Positions 20,700-33,151 of a DNA stretch of 64,000 bases are shown one piece after another (position 1 is the stretch's first letter; each line of letters opens with the position of its first letter). A program made the position numbers and the translations under genes. The stretch covers positions 10,237,561 to 10,301,560 of the forward strand of contig OZ029914.1 of NCBI GenBank assembly GCA_964023275.1, in the 5' to 3' direction. Origin of the DNA: Norana najaformis. Lineage: Eukaryota; Annelida; Clitellata; Crassiclitellata; Hormogastridae. Under the pieces are notes generated by a model. That model worked only from the letters and a program-made list of their open reading frames with translations, had not been told where the DNA came from and did not search any database.

Positions 20700-22235
20700 G
20701 TGGTAAGACGATATAATATCGGGAACGGTCGAACAACGACTTGCATAGGAATAAGGGCTGAAGAGAACAGGTACGAATGTTTATTCTTACTACTTAGCAT
20801 ACGCTGCAGTATACGTTCGGACGCTTATGCTGCAATTCTATAGTTTTGATGGTCAAATAACTACGGTATTCAATCGCAAATATTGGATTGAAGTGTAAGT
20901 GAAATAAGTCATTTGAATCTGTCGCAAATATTGGTTATAATTATTTGCAAGTTGTAGGCGTAATTCACGTATTAAATCTTGGATATGTGCTTTTCGGCTT
21001 AATTTAGTTTAAGCGGCTGTTTTCTTTGCGATTTGACTTATTATGAGTGTGCAACTTACTGGAGGGAATCCACTTTGCATTTATACATTTTGTTTTCGAA
21101 TTTCTTACACATTCTAAAAGAAATCTCGAGAGCTGTAGCTTGCTGCATTAGATGCTGGGCTGCGAACGATGTTGCGATTTGTTCTCTGGCTGCCATGAAC
21201 ATTGCTTTTGTTCTCCTCGCGCAGAAAGACGTTTATTCCTCGCGTGTATTGATCTATCATGGAATTAAACTCAATTTTTGGCCTTTTGGGATATTAAGGA
21301 CTTTATTCCGTTTATTCCACATATGAATCATGGGCTTCTTCAAGGGGTTATGGTTTTTTACTATGATTTCACCTCCTGAAGCGACTACAGATAGATGCTA
21401 CATTATGATAACGGCGCTATAGAGGTCACTAGATTAGATCTAGGGATTAATTCTTCTAGTGTTACAGTGATTTTATTCTGTTGTATTTGTGCAAGGGGTT
21501 TTCTCTTGAAGATATTATGCGAGACGCTATTCTATGGTATATTACCATCCGTCAAGGCTCTGATGCAGTTGTGCCTCAAACGTTGTATTAGGAATTCAGC
21601 TATTCTTCAAAACTATTGAACCTGGCTTCCAGTTACCAGATTGTAAGATATTAATACCACTGAACCTGTTCATACTCGCTGCATAATTTGAGTGTCTAGG
21701 GATTCTCGGGATTTTTTCTCTGGCATCTGCTATAGATTACCAGGGTTTTATTTCTCGCTCAGTCTTTGCCTGGATTCTTGAGGCTCAATTGATCTAAACC
21801 GAATCTTCTTATCATTAACCAGTCATTAGCCATGCAGTCTCTCCTCATTTTTCGACCGTCTACCTGTATTTTGGTCCAGGTCTATTCACTTAGCTCAAGA
21901 CTGTTGTTGTTTTGCAAGATAACGAGCACAATCGATGTCTGTTTTTGTTGAAGGAGTCTATGGAAGAAGTTGGTTGGATTGGTGGGTAGGTGAGTGCACT
22001 GTGTAGCGTTATACTATAGTTTGCACATATCGTTTCAGCTTAAAAATGGGAATCACATTTCTTATAACGGAGGCACCTTGCGGTTATGCTCTCGGCGGGA
22101 TATTTTTGCCTTGATGAAATTAAATTGTTTTCAACCACCTATGGTACAGTATACATTGAAAAGTAGCAGACGAAAAACTTTGCCTAATGGAATATTGTGC
22201 AGACATATAGACTATAAGTCATGGATTAATTAATG
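20700..22235. other. no gene recognised; one LINE tail
   Basis: Holds a LINE 3'-tail copy at 21400-21445 (ATTATGATAACGGCGCTATAG, then ACTAGATTAGATC). Nothing else can be supported. Confidence 0.5.
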
Positions 22236-22239
22236 TTTT

Positions 22240-22350
22240 AACAGGCAGACAGGCATACAGGAAGGACGGCAAGAAGGCAGGAATTAGGGCAGGCAGGCAG
22301 GCGGGCAGGAAGGAAAGCAAGCAGGAAGGCAGGCAGGAAGGCTGACAGGC
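22240..22350. repeat. imperfect (GGCA)n / (GGAA)n microsatellite
   Basis: Runs of AGGCAGGCAGG and GGAAGGCAGGC-type units; a shorter CAGGCAGACAGG patch recurs at 22580. Confidence 0.6.
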
Positions 22351-22909
22351 AAACGGACTAACTGACGGTCAGACACGCAAATAGATGAAAGAATAATTCT
22401 TAAGGAAATAATAATGAAGCTTTTTCAACCTCGAGTTGATTTTTTGTGTATTAACGTTTACATGAAAGCTGTTCATTTTCCAAATGCTTTATTGCGAAGA
22501 CGTTAAAGACTCGGGGCGTCGATATTTTTATTCACTATAAGAAACGAATCCATTTATTACATCACGTCTGGAAAATAATCAGGCAGACAGGCAGAGAGAG
22601 GCAGTGAGACAAACGGACGGACAAGATGACTGATGAAGCAATGAAGGCGCGACAGACTACTTAAAAGGAAAGAAACAACGAACGAATGAACGAATGTCGA
22701 GATTTTTGTTTTATTTCATCTATGGCTTTTGCATTCGTATCTGACAACATTTGCATCTGAGATATGAAAGGGAGTTTTTGACAGCTGCATTCAGCAATTG
22801 TGTCTTGTTTTTCGGTACCGACAACATTCGCTGCTCTGCCGGCAATCATCTTTGGTGATCTGCGAATACGATTGCATATTATAATTGATAGGGTTAGGAT
22901 TAGGGTTAG

Positions 22910-23260
22910 GGCGATGGATACTTGGAATCTCACTGAAAGACAAGAAAGGAACGATTGTATCAGACAGAAATTGGGATTAGCATATATATCTGACAAGGTT
23001 CGAGAAGCCAGGTTGAGATGGCATGGTCATATGATGAGGAGAGAGGAGGAAAACTGCATTAAAATAATTATGACAGCAGAGGTTTAAGGACACCGCAGTC
23101 AGGGACGACAAAAGAAGAGATTGGGAGGCATGATTCAGCAAGACCTAAAACTCCTCAGACTGAAGAAAGAAGATACTGAAGACAGAAACAAATGGAAAAG
23201 AAGGATTCGTGTGCATGGCTGACCTCTCCCTAGGAGGGAATAATTCCAGCCAGAAGGCGA
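22910..23260 (+). mobile_element. LINE reverse-transcriptase C-terminal remnant, copy 1
   Basis: The translation contains KVREARLRWHGHMMRR, then after an in-frame stop GRQKKRLGGMIQQDLKLLRL and NKWKRRIRV. These are hallmark C-terminal motifs of non-LTR retrotransposon proteins (RLRWxGHxxRR ... GRxKKRW ... DRxxWRRRIR). At least one stop breaks the frame and no RT core is present, so it is a truncated dead copy. The same 3' portion recurs at 42405-42597. A telomere-like GGGTTAGGATTAGGGTTAGG precedes it at 22891. Confidence 0.8.
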
Positions 23261-24155
23261 GAGAGAGACAGAATACGGTTGTAATAGATATAAGGATGTA
23301 CTTCAATCATAGACGAGTCTGTGTGTAATAGTAAGTAGCCACTTTTAACCTAGATAGTAGCTTCCAATGTTTCGCACACTTTTACGGTGCTATTTAAGTC
23401 GCTTTCAGATGGCATAATGGTAATATCCATCCATGCTTTAGAAGCTAAAACCAAATCGCTAGTCGTCTGGTCACCTTGTCCCTCTGCATGCATTTCTAAG
23501 TCGAAAAGACCCTAACATTAACAGGCTGCACCATTGTACCGTACGTTTAAGGGCAGAGTATATAAAAATATTAAACCGGTTAGGGGTTTGATCGGCTTTA
23601 ATCTGAAACCTCTGATTAACTAGGTTTAAAAAATTAGCACAAATTAGCACAAATCATTATAGGGACCTACTTTGGAAATTTGCATTTTTGGTGCTATAGA
23701 GTAGAAAATGTTTTCAAATAAACTGCTCGAACAAAAAATAGAATGAATAATTAAACTTGGAAATTTGCACTCAGGAACAGAATTGTAAAGGTTAGACAAT
23801 GCTTTAGCGTTTAATTTCTTGCTGTTATGCACTCTTAAGTTCTGTTGTGCTGCTTTTAACACTTGTTCTTGAACTGTCAAGATTTGGCATCATTGCCGTA
23901 TTTATGTATGCAAGAGTGAACCATGAGTTCAAAAACACCTTCACCGGATTGAATTGATTCACATATCACAATGCGAATATTTAAACAGTTGGCACAAAGC
24001 TTCATCACAGCGAATGCTGTTCTCTGCGCTACAAGATCTACTTTGACTAGGGGTCGATTTCCGGCTGAGAAAGAAGTTACATCTTGCGAGATTACTTTCC
24101 AAAGAATAATGAGGTCAATTATCCTCTTAAACTTTTGAAACAATTAAAAGTAAAA
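23261..24155. other. no gene recognised
   Basis: AT-rich sequence with scattered short frames. None is long enough or recognisable enough to support as a gene. Confidence 0.5.
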
Positions 24156-24158
24156 CAA

Positions 24159-24370
24159 GGCGCCTCCATGGCGAGGATGCCGGTTCGCATACCGATAGTG
24201 GCTATATTATTTCAGCGATTTTAATCTCGGGCTAACACGGTCCGTACACGGGATCTTAAGTGGTGTGGCACCCATTCAAACGGGCAGCGGTGGTGAAGGT
24301 TCTCACCTGATCAATTCATTGAAAAATGTGAGCAGGGTCGAGGCCATACGGTCGCTATATAAATCCGTTT
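24159..24370 (+). repeat. dispersed repeat, family C, full-length copy
   Basis: Starts GGCGCCTCCATGGCGAGGATG, passes through CTCGGGCTAACACGGTCCG and GGCAGCGGTGGTGAAGG, and ends GGCCATACGGTCGCTATATAA. Confidence 0.75.
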
Positions 24371-25314
24371 ACATCTACATTTACGTGTACTTCATCACTC
24401 CTCTGCACACTGTTGAAAGGCTGGCTACTGTGTCCCATTCGCCAACGACTCTTCAATTACTTGAAGCAAAATTCCACAGTGGATGCCATTCCAGCGTGTG
24501 GCATAGGTGGACGCCCTTGATTGCAGCATAGCTTCCGAACTGTATTTTTCTAATGTAATGGATCTTCTAGAACAACCGAGACACCTAACCGAGGTAGATA
24601 ATGCAATCTACAATAGAAAAAATTCTAAGGCAGAATGGTTACTATAAGTGGAGAAATGCGAGCTGCTTGAACCAGTCAAAATAACAGAAAATAATCGCAA
24701 CACGAGCGTAGGTAAGTATTTGAACAGCTGCGTAAAGCGAAAAAGCCGTGCATTTCTGAGGCCAGCGAACAATCGAAAACTCCATCAAAGTGCGTGAGAA
24801 CCACGGAATATCTGTCTAGATATCTGCTTAGCTGTCTGTATTAATCAATTCATTCTTCCCTTTGAAGAAACTTCTCAGCTCACAAAACCAAACCGCTCTA
24901 AAACTGCTCCGCCGATGAAATGGAGAAACTGCGTGTCCAAGCAATTCTTGCCTTTCATTCGAGACACGTTATTCTATTATCTATTTATAAATGATATCAT
25001 GTATCAGCGACGTTTCCAAATGCCATGTGATCGATGGACTATAAGCTTTTTCGTTTCCCGTGTTGTGAAAAGCTCGGCTCGTGTAGCATAGTACCAGAAA
25101 ACCAGTGAATTATACAAAATTGCCTAAGAATCATTTTTCTTTTCATATCGTACAAGAATCGACACACAACAAAGCGCAAAGACCTACCCACGGCTAACCG
25201 TTAATTCAAACATTGAATAAACACATTCTTGTTTTAGTATGGTGCAAGAATCGGCCCATGGGATGGCGGAAAAGATTTACTTTTTAATTGATTGATCGAT
25301 TGATTGGTTGATTC

Positions 25315-25400
25315 TAATCTAATCCAATCTAAGAACTTCTATAGAGCCATTGTAATAATGCTCAAGGCATCAGTCGACGGCCGCTACTAAGCAAAATCGT
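25315..25400 (-). repeat. LINE 3'-tail repeat, minus
   Basis: TCTAATCTAATCCAATCTAAG followed by AACTTCTATAGAGCCATTGTA and CTCAAGGCATCAGTCGA is the reverse complement of the dispersed tail. Confidence 0.6.
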
Positions 25401-25430
25401 CCTGTAGCCAAATTCCATGCTGAGAATATA

Positions 25431-25694
25431 TACTTAATTCGAAAATATACTTTATTCGAATACATACTTTATTCGAATACATGCTTTATTCGAATACATA
25501 TTTTACTCGAAAACATACTTTATTCGAATATATACTATATTCGATTACATACTTTATTCGAATACATACTTTATTCGAATACATACTTTATTCGAATACA
25601 AACTTTATTCAAATACAAACTTTATTCGAATACAAACTATATTCGACTACATACTTTATTCGAATACATACTTTATTCGAATACATACTTTATT
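25431..25694. repeat. 17-bp minisatellite next to Kv4 exon 1
   Basis: About fifteen tandem copies of TACTTTATTCGAATACA with point changes. The array stops only about 60 bp before the Kv4 start codon, and its last unit supplies the T-rich stretch before the candidate splice acceptor at 25706-25707. The open frame through it is an artefact of the repeat. Confidence 0.9.
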
Positions 25695-25707
25695 GTTTTT
25701 CATATAG

Positions 25708-25755
25708 ACACAGATTGGGTCGTTGCAAACAGGGCAGGTATTGTAAGCCCTAACC
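25708..25755 (+). other. Shal: candidate 5' UTR part of Kv4 exon 1
   Basis: TTGTTTTTCATATAG just before 25708 is a good 3' splice site. The 48 bases from there to the ATG contain no upstream ATG. The start codon context is AACCATGG (A at -3, G at +4). If this acceptor is used, there is at least one non-coding exon further upstream. Confidence 0.45.
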
Positions 25756-26870
25756 ATGGTTTCCGTTGCTGCGTGGCTCCCGTTCGTTCGGGCCGCAGCG
25801 ATCGGCTGGATCCCCATCGGACAGAATCCAGTTCCACCCATTCCTTCAGTGGCAAAGCAGAGAACCAGCGTCGATCGGAAGCTGCGCATCAACGTCAGCG
25901 GACAGATTTTCGAGACGTGGCGACACACGCTGGAAAAATACCCGGATACTCTGCTCGGCTCCAACGAAAAGGACTTCTTCTTCGACGACGAATCCGATGA
26001 ATACTTCTTCGACCGTGATCCAGACATCTTCCGACATGTTCTCAGCTACTACCGGTCGGGCCAGATGCACTATCCGCGCGACGAGTGTATCTCGGCCTTC
26101 GATGACGAACTCGCCTTCTTCGGGATATCCCAGGACATCATCGGCGACTGCTGCCAGGAGGAATACCGAGACCGGAAACGCGAGAACCTCGAGCGACTGG
26201 CCGACGACCAGCAGGACACGGAAGAGATCGAGGTCCACCCGACGACGAATGTTCGAGAAAAGATGTGGCGCGCCTTCGAGAGCCCTCAAACAAGCACCCC
26301 TGCCCTCGTCTTCTACTACGTCACGGGGTTTTTCATAGCCGTCTCGGTCCTGGCCAATGTAGTCGAGACGGTACCGTGCGGATCGGCCCCGCCAGGGTCA
26401 GACCGCGTTCCAAACTGCGGCGAGCGCTTCGAGCCCGAGCTATTCTGCCTGGATACGGCGTGTGTCATGATCTTCACGACCGAATACCTGTTGCGACTGT
26501 ACGCGGCCCCCATGCGATGCAAACACATCCGGAGCGTGATGAGCGTCATCGACATCGTCGCTATTCTACCCTACTACATCGGTCTCTGCATCCCCGACAA
26601 TAAGGACGTCAGTGGGGCGTTCGTTACCCTGAGGGTCTTCCGTGTGTTCCGTATCTTCAAGTTCTCGCGGCACTCGCAGGGGCTGAGGATCCTTGGCTAC
26701 ACGCTCAAGAGCTGCGCCTCTGAGCTCGGCTTTCTCCTCTTCTCGCTCAGCATGGCCATTATTATCTTCGCCACGATTATGTACTACGCCGAAAAAAACG
26801 TTCCGGATACGACCTTCACCAGCATTCCGGAAGCCTTCTGGTACACGATCGTCACCATGACAACGCTCGG
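25756..26870 (+). CDS. Shal: Kv4 (Shal) potassium channel, coding exon 1: N-terminus, T1, S1 to pore
   Basis: Encodes residues 1-371 plus two bases of codon 372 of a Kv4-class A-type potassium channel of the plasma membrane. The N-terminus [18 protein letters not shown] is the conserved Kv4 segment that binds KChIP-type auxiliary subunits. The T1 tetramerisation domain covers about 41-145 and holds the Kv2-4 zinc motif HX5CX20CC (H105, C111, C132, C133). S1 is about 184-204, S2 228-250, S3 261-278. S4 (286-310) has the gating charges R293, R296, R299, K302 and R305. S5 is about 321-345 and the pore helix 356-369. The exon ends inside the selectivity filter (TMTTLG) at a GTAAGC donor, phase 2, with the filter completed by exon 2. 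Codon use is GC-rich compared with the flanks. Identity is certain; absence of frameshifts suggests an active gene. Confidence 0.98.
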
Positions 26871-26924
26871 GTAAGCAGCGTTACTTTGTCGCCATAGGAA
26901 CTTTTAAACTAAACACACGTGTTC

Positions 26925-27090
26925 ATGTATGCATATGTATGTATGTATGTATATGTATGTGTATGTATGTGTGTATGTATGCATACATGTATGAATGTAT
27001 GTATGCATGTTGGTATGCAGGTATGTATATATCTTTGTATGTGTGTAGGTATGCATGTATACATGAAATAATGAAATTATATGTGTGTAT
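26925..27090. repeat. (ATGT)n microsatellite
   Basis: Long imperfect TGTATGTATGTATG array starting 55 bp after the exon 1 donor. Confidence 0.85.
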
Positions 27091-27229
27091 GTATGAATAA
27101 AGACACTACATATAGCGCCTGTTAAGTACCCCCACAAAATGCTCATATAAGAATTAACTCGATTACTGATACTAATACTTGAAAACTAATTCTAGTAATA
27201 AGTCTAATGCTATCATAGTAATAATTCAC

Positions 27230-27460
27230 CCATGTATCCATGCAGATATGTCTATGCGTCCATGCGTCCGTCCGTTCATCCATGCATCCATGCATCCATG
27301 CATTCATTCATTTATTCATTTATTCATCCATCCATCCATCTATCCATTCATTCATTCATCAGTTCATTCATTTATATATTCATCCATTCATTCATCCATC
27401 CAGTAATTTATGCATTCATCCATTCATTCATCTGTTTATCCGTCCACCAATCCATTTTGC
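27230..27460. repeat. (ATCC)n / (ATTC)n microsatellite
   Basis: Imperfect CATCCATCCATC and TTCATTCATTC arrays. The frames over it (Ile/His/Pro/Ser rich) are not genes. Confidence 0.85.
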
Positions 27461-27469
27461 TCCAGGTTT

Positions 27470-29675
27470 ATATAAGCCAGCCTGTGCACTGCACCTTTCC
27501 GGCTTTCATGTGTGCGTAATGCGTCGATTCCATAAACATATATAAGCTATTGGCATATCTGTGTATGCTATCGTAATCTTCCTACTCGATGAGGTTATTA
27601 AGGTCGCAGTCAAGTGAAATATGACGTCAGGCAGCATCCAGAGTAATTCCATAAAGTGGGATGGGGAAGTTATTGGCGTCAATAGGATAACGTTTCCGGT
27701 CCCAGTAATAGCCGACCAGCCGATGGAAAGATGGAAATATGGAGGAGTGGATTGAGGGAGGTCTTGAGAAGCTGATGGAAGCAGACTCGCTTCTTGTTAG
27801 CAGATTTTCTGCCTTTGGCACCAAACTGTATTACGGCGGAGAAATTTGTTGTCGGGCATATCTCAGTTATAATTCCAACGACTGTATTTCTATCCGAGGG
27901 GGCACCACGTTCCATCAACTCCAGGTTTTTCTTCGACTTGCATCGATTTGTTTAGCTTGAGTTGCCCTCAGTAATATGGTTCAACTCAAACTAGGAAAAT
28001 AAGAAGCCTTATTCTGAAAAATCAATCGCATTTCGAAGGCTTATTATGTGAGACGGTGCATTTATAAACGGGATTCTGCGTTGAAAATGGGCCAAGTGTA
28101 ATGAAATTGTAAAAAAAAATTAAATTTAAACTTTTGCGGCCTTACCAGAGCAAGCTTCATTATCTGTATGAACTATCGCGGCAAACGCTCTTATTAATTT
28201 TGATGGAACAGAATATTTGTGTAGTTTATTGAGTCCAAATTTTCGTTTAAAAACAGCAGTTGAAGTTTATTTTACTCAAACTTATATTACTATTGTGCCA
28301 TTTGTACTGCTGTTTGACGTTTCATATACTTAATTTACAAATGTAAGACATTATTAAAATGTTGGGTGTTGGCTTGTATCTTCTAGTGTTCGTCGCCATA
28401 TGTGTTGTTCTGTTCTGCATGCCCCCGAGTATCTATCGTTACAGAGTCACTCAGTCTGTGACGTAATACTATGAATATATGAATATATTGCGCTTGTGAC
28501 AAATGTAAATTATTATTTGCCTTGTGACGTAGGGCCTGAGCGCCATGGCCTTTCTTTGCCTCTTTTCCACAAGCGTTTGAAAGTTATTCTGTCTTATCAT
28601 GGTTTTGTGCTCGGAAGCGCTTTTGAGGCGTTTCTCCTGAAGAGACTTTATACAATTACAGTATTACAATTACCAAGACTAATGGTTCGTTCAACATTCA
28701 ACAAATTTCCAGACACTTTTTGAAAGTTCACCAGTGGCAGGTTAAGCAAAATGTAAAAGTAAAACTCAAGGTTTGTAGTAAGTTCCATAGAATAAATAAT
28801 TTTCAGTTGAATTTGCATATATCGTTTAGGACTTTAGATAGTAGCCCATAATATGACAGCTCAATCCTCCAACTTGACCTTGTTTCTGTTTTTAATCTGC
28901 TCACATAACGCATATCGTATGCATGGAGTAAATACACCAAGAATCAAATCGTTGTGATGTAATACCGATCACATCCACAGAGTAAGCTTTGCAGAACCAA
29001 GGCTGCATCGTACATGGACAAGAGTTTTCAAATATTATTAATTCGTTCTTGGCATAAGGTTCGTATCTTGTGCAAAGTCCACTTTCGAGTTTTTTGTCGA
29101 GTGCTGTGAGAATCTACAGCGCGACATTCGAAAACAAACATGTCAGTCGTAGAAGATATCGGCGTTTATAGCTGCCGAAAAGATGTTGAAGATCTGGCCA
29201 CACAGCCGATACTGATAGCCTTTGAGACTCAGGCAGAGACTTGAGATTATCATGGAATAGTTTTGGAGCGATGATAACGGCGTTATCTTTGGTAGTGACG
29301 TAGGTGTTACGTCATCCGAGCAGCAGAAACAACGATTATGCATTCTAGAAGATGATGCTACAGAACTGTTTAAGACATTTCAACCGATTTGGGATTTAAG
29401 AAACTCAGATACTAGTGGAGCAAAGGTTGTGTGAAATTTATCACTAGAATAAGCTATTTGAACAAATCAGCTTTTCAGTAATCATGTAAGTAGGCTATTT
29501 AATCTTGTTAATATCTTAATTAGGCCGGTTGCGTCATTGCTTCAATATTTTACAATACATAGGCTAAAAAATTTAAATGGTTTGTATGTAAGCATGCAAA
29601 TGTAATTATTTATTATGTACTAATATCATTGTTGCTGTTCTAATTTCTTCATAAGGTTGCAAGGTTTCCTCTTTA
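27470..29675. other. no gene recognised (intron 1)
   Basis: Mostly AT-rich unique sequence. Short frames at 27739-27960 (+) and 28496-28723 (+) carry no recognisable domain. Confidence 0.5.
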
Positions 29676-29681
29676 TTATTA

Positions 29682-29683
29682 AT

Positions 29684-29717
<34 letters not shown>

Positions 29718-29780
29718 ACAACAACAACAACAACAACAACATCATCCTCATCATTCTCATCATCATCATCATAGTTTTTA
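29682..29780. repeat. (CAT)n(CAA)n microsatellite
   Basis: CAT triplets, then CAA triplets, then CAT triplets; the minus-strand frame gives poly-Asp/poly-Val. Confidence 0.85.
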
Positions 29781-29796
29781 TTATTATTATTACCGG

Positions 29797-30085
29797 TGTG
29801 CGGCACGGTAGTCTATAGGTAAAGTGTTTGGTCAGTGATCATGTAGTTGCGGGTTCGACTCCGTTTAACAAACCTGGGCAAGTTGCTCGCGCACACCGTG
29901 CATCTGTCACCAAGCAGTATGATTTGGTGCCTGCATAAGCTGGGAAGTAAACAGCAACTCCTGCAATTCGCCTACCAGTGTCCAGGACCTTGAGATTCGT
30001 CCATTGCCAGCTCAAGAGCCTAAAGAGAAGAAAATGAGCGCCTTCCCTACGTCTCACTTGCGGGGTACAGGATACTTTACTTTAC
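29797..30085 (+). repeat. tRNA-derived SINE, family A, plus orientation
   Basis: Head GGCACGGTAGTCTATAGGTAA, B-box GGGTTCGACTCCG, CACCGTGCATCTGTCACCAA, GTGTCCAGGACCTTGAGATT, tail (ACTTT)n at 30068-30086. An (ATT)n run abuts its 5' end. Confidence 0.85.
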
Positions 30086-30089
30086 TTTG

Positions 30090-31025
30090 TTGCATAGAAA
30101 ATCCATAATTAGACACCTTTAACATTGTTTTGATAGCCGAAACAAATTTCACAATCACGCTTAATCGATAGCTCTCCTCCAAATACCGTTCCTAGCTTCA
30201 TGCTGTTAGAACTAGTCTACATTTAGATGCATGTATATTATATTCATTGTCATGAAGTTTATGAAGTTTATTTAAGTTTATTGAAGTTGTTTATTGAATC
30301 ACCAACAACCAGCAATCTAAACAGTTACAACAGTTTAACCTAAAATATTACAAGTGCTGGCGTCAAAGGGCAATCCAGAAGGAACCAATGTCCCGCAGCA
30401 GTATGAATTACACTCTCACATAATTGATATACAGGCGGTTAATACAAACAATATGGCATGTAAGCTCATAATTGATTCAAAGTCAAATTTATCATCATTC
30501 ATACATTTTCACAGCGATAATTAATTCATTTGAATAGCTCCGACATAATAACAGTTAGCAAATACTTGTAAGAGAATGACTGCGTATATAAGCTGCATAT
30601 GCAAACGCAGGACATGCAGCGTATGCATAAAGACAGCCGTATGTATACATAGTTGTAAACCAGAGCAAATTGACTCAGTCCTCGAAGGCGTTTACTATGT
30701 TGCTCGATCGTTGTTCGATGTCCTTCAGGGAGACATTGTGTCTAACTCTCACATCATCAAGATGTCACGATGAAAATGTCAAGCGTGCATATAGATCTCG
30801 ACCTACATGCGGTTTGTCTATACCTATATGATTGCAAACATGCACAAAAATATGGAAAGCCGTAAATCTATCAGGATTAATAGCATTAGCCATTATATTA
30901 CGATCGAAACCAGTAGAACACGTGCTATTGTCTTCGTGGTATTGATATTTATGGACGCCACTGGATGAGATCGAACTGCCAAATGATCTCAGTATCTGGT
31001 TCTAGGGAATCATCTCCGAATGGGC
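30090..31025. other. no gene recognised (intron 1)
   Basis: AT-rich sequence with a short TTTATTAAGTTTATTG-like repeat at 30250-30290; nothing else. Confidence 0.5.
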
Positions 31026-31029
31026 ATTT

Positions 31030-31195
31030 GCAGACAGACAGACAGACACACACAGACACACAGACAGGCACACACGCAGACAGACACACAGACAGACACA
31101 CACACTAATAGACAGGCACAGAGATAGACAGACAGACACACCCACACACAGAGCGACACACAGACACAGGCGGATAGGCACAGAGACATGTGGCA
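31030..31195. repeat. (ACAG)n / (CA)n microsatellite
   Basis: CAGACAGACAGAC and CACACAGACAC units, imperfect. Confidence 0.8.
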
Positions 31196-31587
31196 GATCT
31201 ATGGTAAGAGATCCAATTCAAACAATATAACCCGTACAGGGACGAACGCATCAACAAAGCGTTGTTTTATAGTCCTAATTATATCCTTAACTACGTGTGG
31301 TTTCTAACATATATAAATGTACACAGAACATGCGTTTTTTCAAACTCAGGCTAATGAAAAATCCATGACTGCTGGCGATAACTTTACTAAAAGTATGCCT
31401 GATGCATTAAAAAATTCGTTCTAGAAAAATGTTTGCAAGAAGGTTTTGAGGCTCCTTTCGCTTAGAACCGGTTAGAAAATTATTGCCTATCATTGACAGA
31501 GAGAGAGGCGAAAACTGGGAAGACTAAGTCAAACTTTAATCAATTATTTCAATTCTTACAGTCCTGCCAGACTGGCGGAAACGTCAT

Positions 31588-31885
31588 GCTAATAATACTA
31601 ATATCAATACTAATACTGATACTGATACTAATACTAATACTGATACTGATGCTGATATTATTACAAATACTAATACTGATACTGATACTAATACTAATGG
31701 TAATACTAATACTAATGGTAATACTAATACTAATGGTAATACTAATACTAATGCTAATACTAATACTGATACTGATACTAATAGTAAGGCTAATGCTAAT
31801 GCTTATACTACTACTATTACTACTACCACTACTACTACCACTAACACCACCACTACTACTACTATTAATATTAATAATAAAACAA
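31588..31885. repeat. (TACTAA / TACTGA)n repeat
   Basis: Long array of AATACTAATACTGATACTGAT hexamer units that passes into (TAC)n and (CCACTA)n. The 131-codon Leu/Ile frame over it is an artefact. Confidence 0.9.
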
Positions 31886-32099
31886 TAAAAATAATAAGAC
31901 GACTTGTAGAGCGCCGTAGTACGTACGGCCGAGGTCGAAAAGGGGCACTAAACACCATTTATCAGATTTCTGACACTCAGTGATAAAAACAGCCTATGTT
32001 GTTCAGGGATGCGCTATAATTGACTGTAACCTGGTTTGCTGGCCAGAGATATATGTCTGAAATCCAAAATGGCGGAGCAGAAATAGACCGCACTAACTT

Positions 32100-32310
32100 A
32101 CAGAGGCCAAAAGGCTATCCGTTGGTTAGAGAACGCTTGGTCTATCTCTTCCTATGCCATATGGGCAATAGCATGTAGACCGATGTGGCGTGATATCGCA
32201 TATTTCTGATGCTCTGCCACTGTTGTACTCTGGTAGTGCCAGTCCCAAGCCTGGATAAAGGAGGAGGGCGACGTCAACGGTTTTTGATGCCATAAGGTGT
32301 CATTAAACAG
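32100..32310 (+). repeat. retroposon fragment with AGTCCCAAGCCTGGATAAA tail
   Basis: GTAGTGCCAGTCCCAAGCCTGG followed by ATAAAGGAGGAGGG and CGTCAACGG resembles the conserved 3' motif of many animal non-LTR elements (AGTCCCAAGCC[CT]GGATAAA...GGGTTGCGTCA). The upstream GTTGGTTAGAGAACGCTTGG resembles a tRNA A-box. It is probably an old SINE/LINE copy. Confidence 0.4.
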
Positions 32311-33073
32311 TGGAATTACTACTACATATTTATGATGCGCCTTTACATTGGTATTTCGTTTAAATCAACTAGGACTACGATGACATTTGCTGGTGAATGA
32401 AATCTTGCACTGGGCACTCGCTGTGCCTGTAGAAGGGCACCCCGTTTCATTGCTGCCCTGAAATTATCAGTAAACGCCCGACTGTGTTGCAACGGAGACT
32501 CCATCTAATTATCATGGACATAAATCTATCCCGTGCGATCGACCTTTGTAGAAAGGATGGTCCACACGACGAGCTTAAACGTCAAACACGAAACACTTGG
32601 CAGGGGGAGTGTTCAAGGGCGTATCCAGGATTTCACCACGGCGGGGCCACATGGCGAGCTCGTTGAGTCAGACTACATGGGGTCTGGAGCGGAGCCCCTG
32701 GTAGGAGATCAGGGGGCTGGAAGCTGGGAGATTTTTTTTACATTATATGTCCTTTTGGGCTAAGGTTTTTACATTTATTTCTAGTCCATATTTTGCAGCT
32801 TGATACACGATGTGCTGCATAGTCTAATAAATGCTGACAAAATTTTATGCTCAACTACAATAGTGATACTACCACAGATAGCATCTCTGATTAGTTTCTT
32901 TTCAAAAGGCGCTATAGAAATTTATGATTACAATGACACTTATTATTTTAGAAGACCTCCGACGAGTGCAATCCAGGCAGAAGAATCGAAGGCCCCCTAA
33001 ATCAAATCAGTGTTTTAAATCTAGCATAGCAAAGTTGTTTACTAATTTCAATGGAAAAATGTAAACAAGGTTG

Positions 33074-33151
33074 TGCACTACTTTTCGTGCATAGGCCTAT
33101 GCACTACTTCTCGTGTGTAGGCCTATGCACTACTTCTCGTGTGTAGGCCTA
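33074..33151. repeat. 26-bp tandem repeat, three copies
   Basis: TGCACTACTTCTCGTGTGTA + GGCCTA occurs three times at exactly 26-bp spacing; copy 1 differs at three positions. Confidence 0.85.

Noticed and set aside
22891-22911. Telomere-like GGGTTAGGATTAGGGTTAGG
   Set aside because: Only about three units, internal and next to LINE debris; not a telomere or clear fusion scar.
31493-31888. 131-codon Leu/Ile-rich frame
   Set aside because: Translation of the TACTAA/TACTGA hexamer repeat; not a membrane protein.
32610-33000. hAT-like 5' end GGGCGTATCCAGGATTTC
   Set aside because: It resembles a common hAT terminal sequence, but no matching opposite end or target duplication was found.
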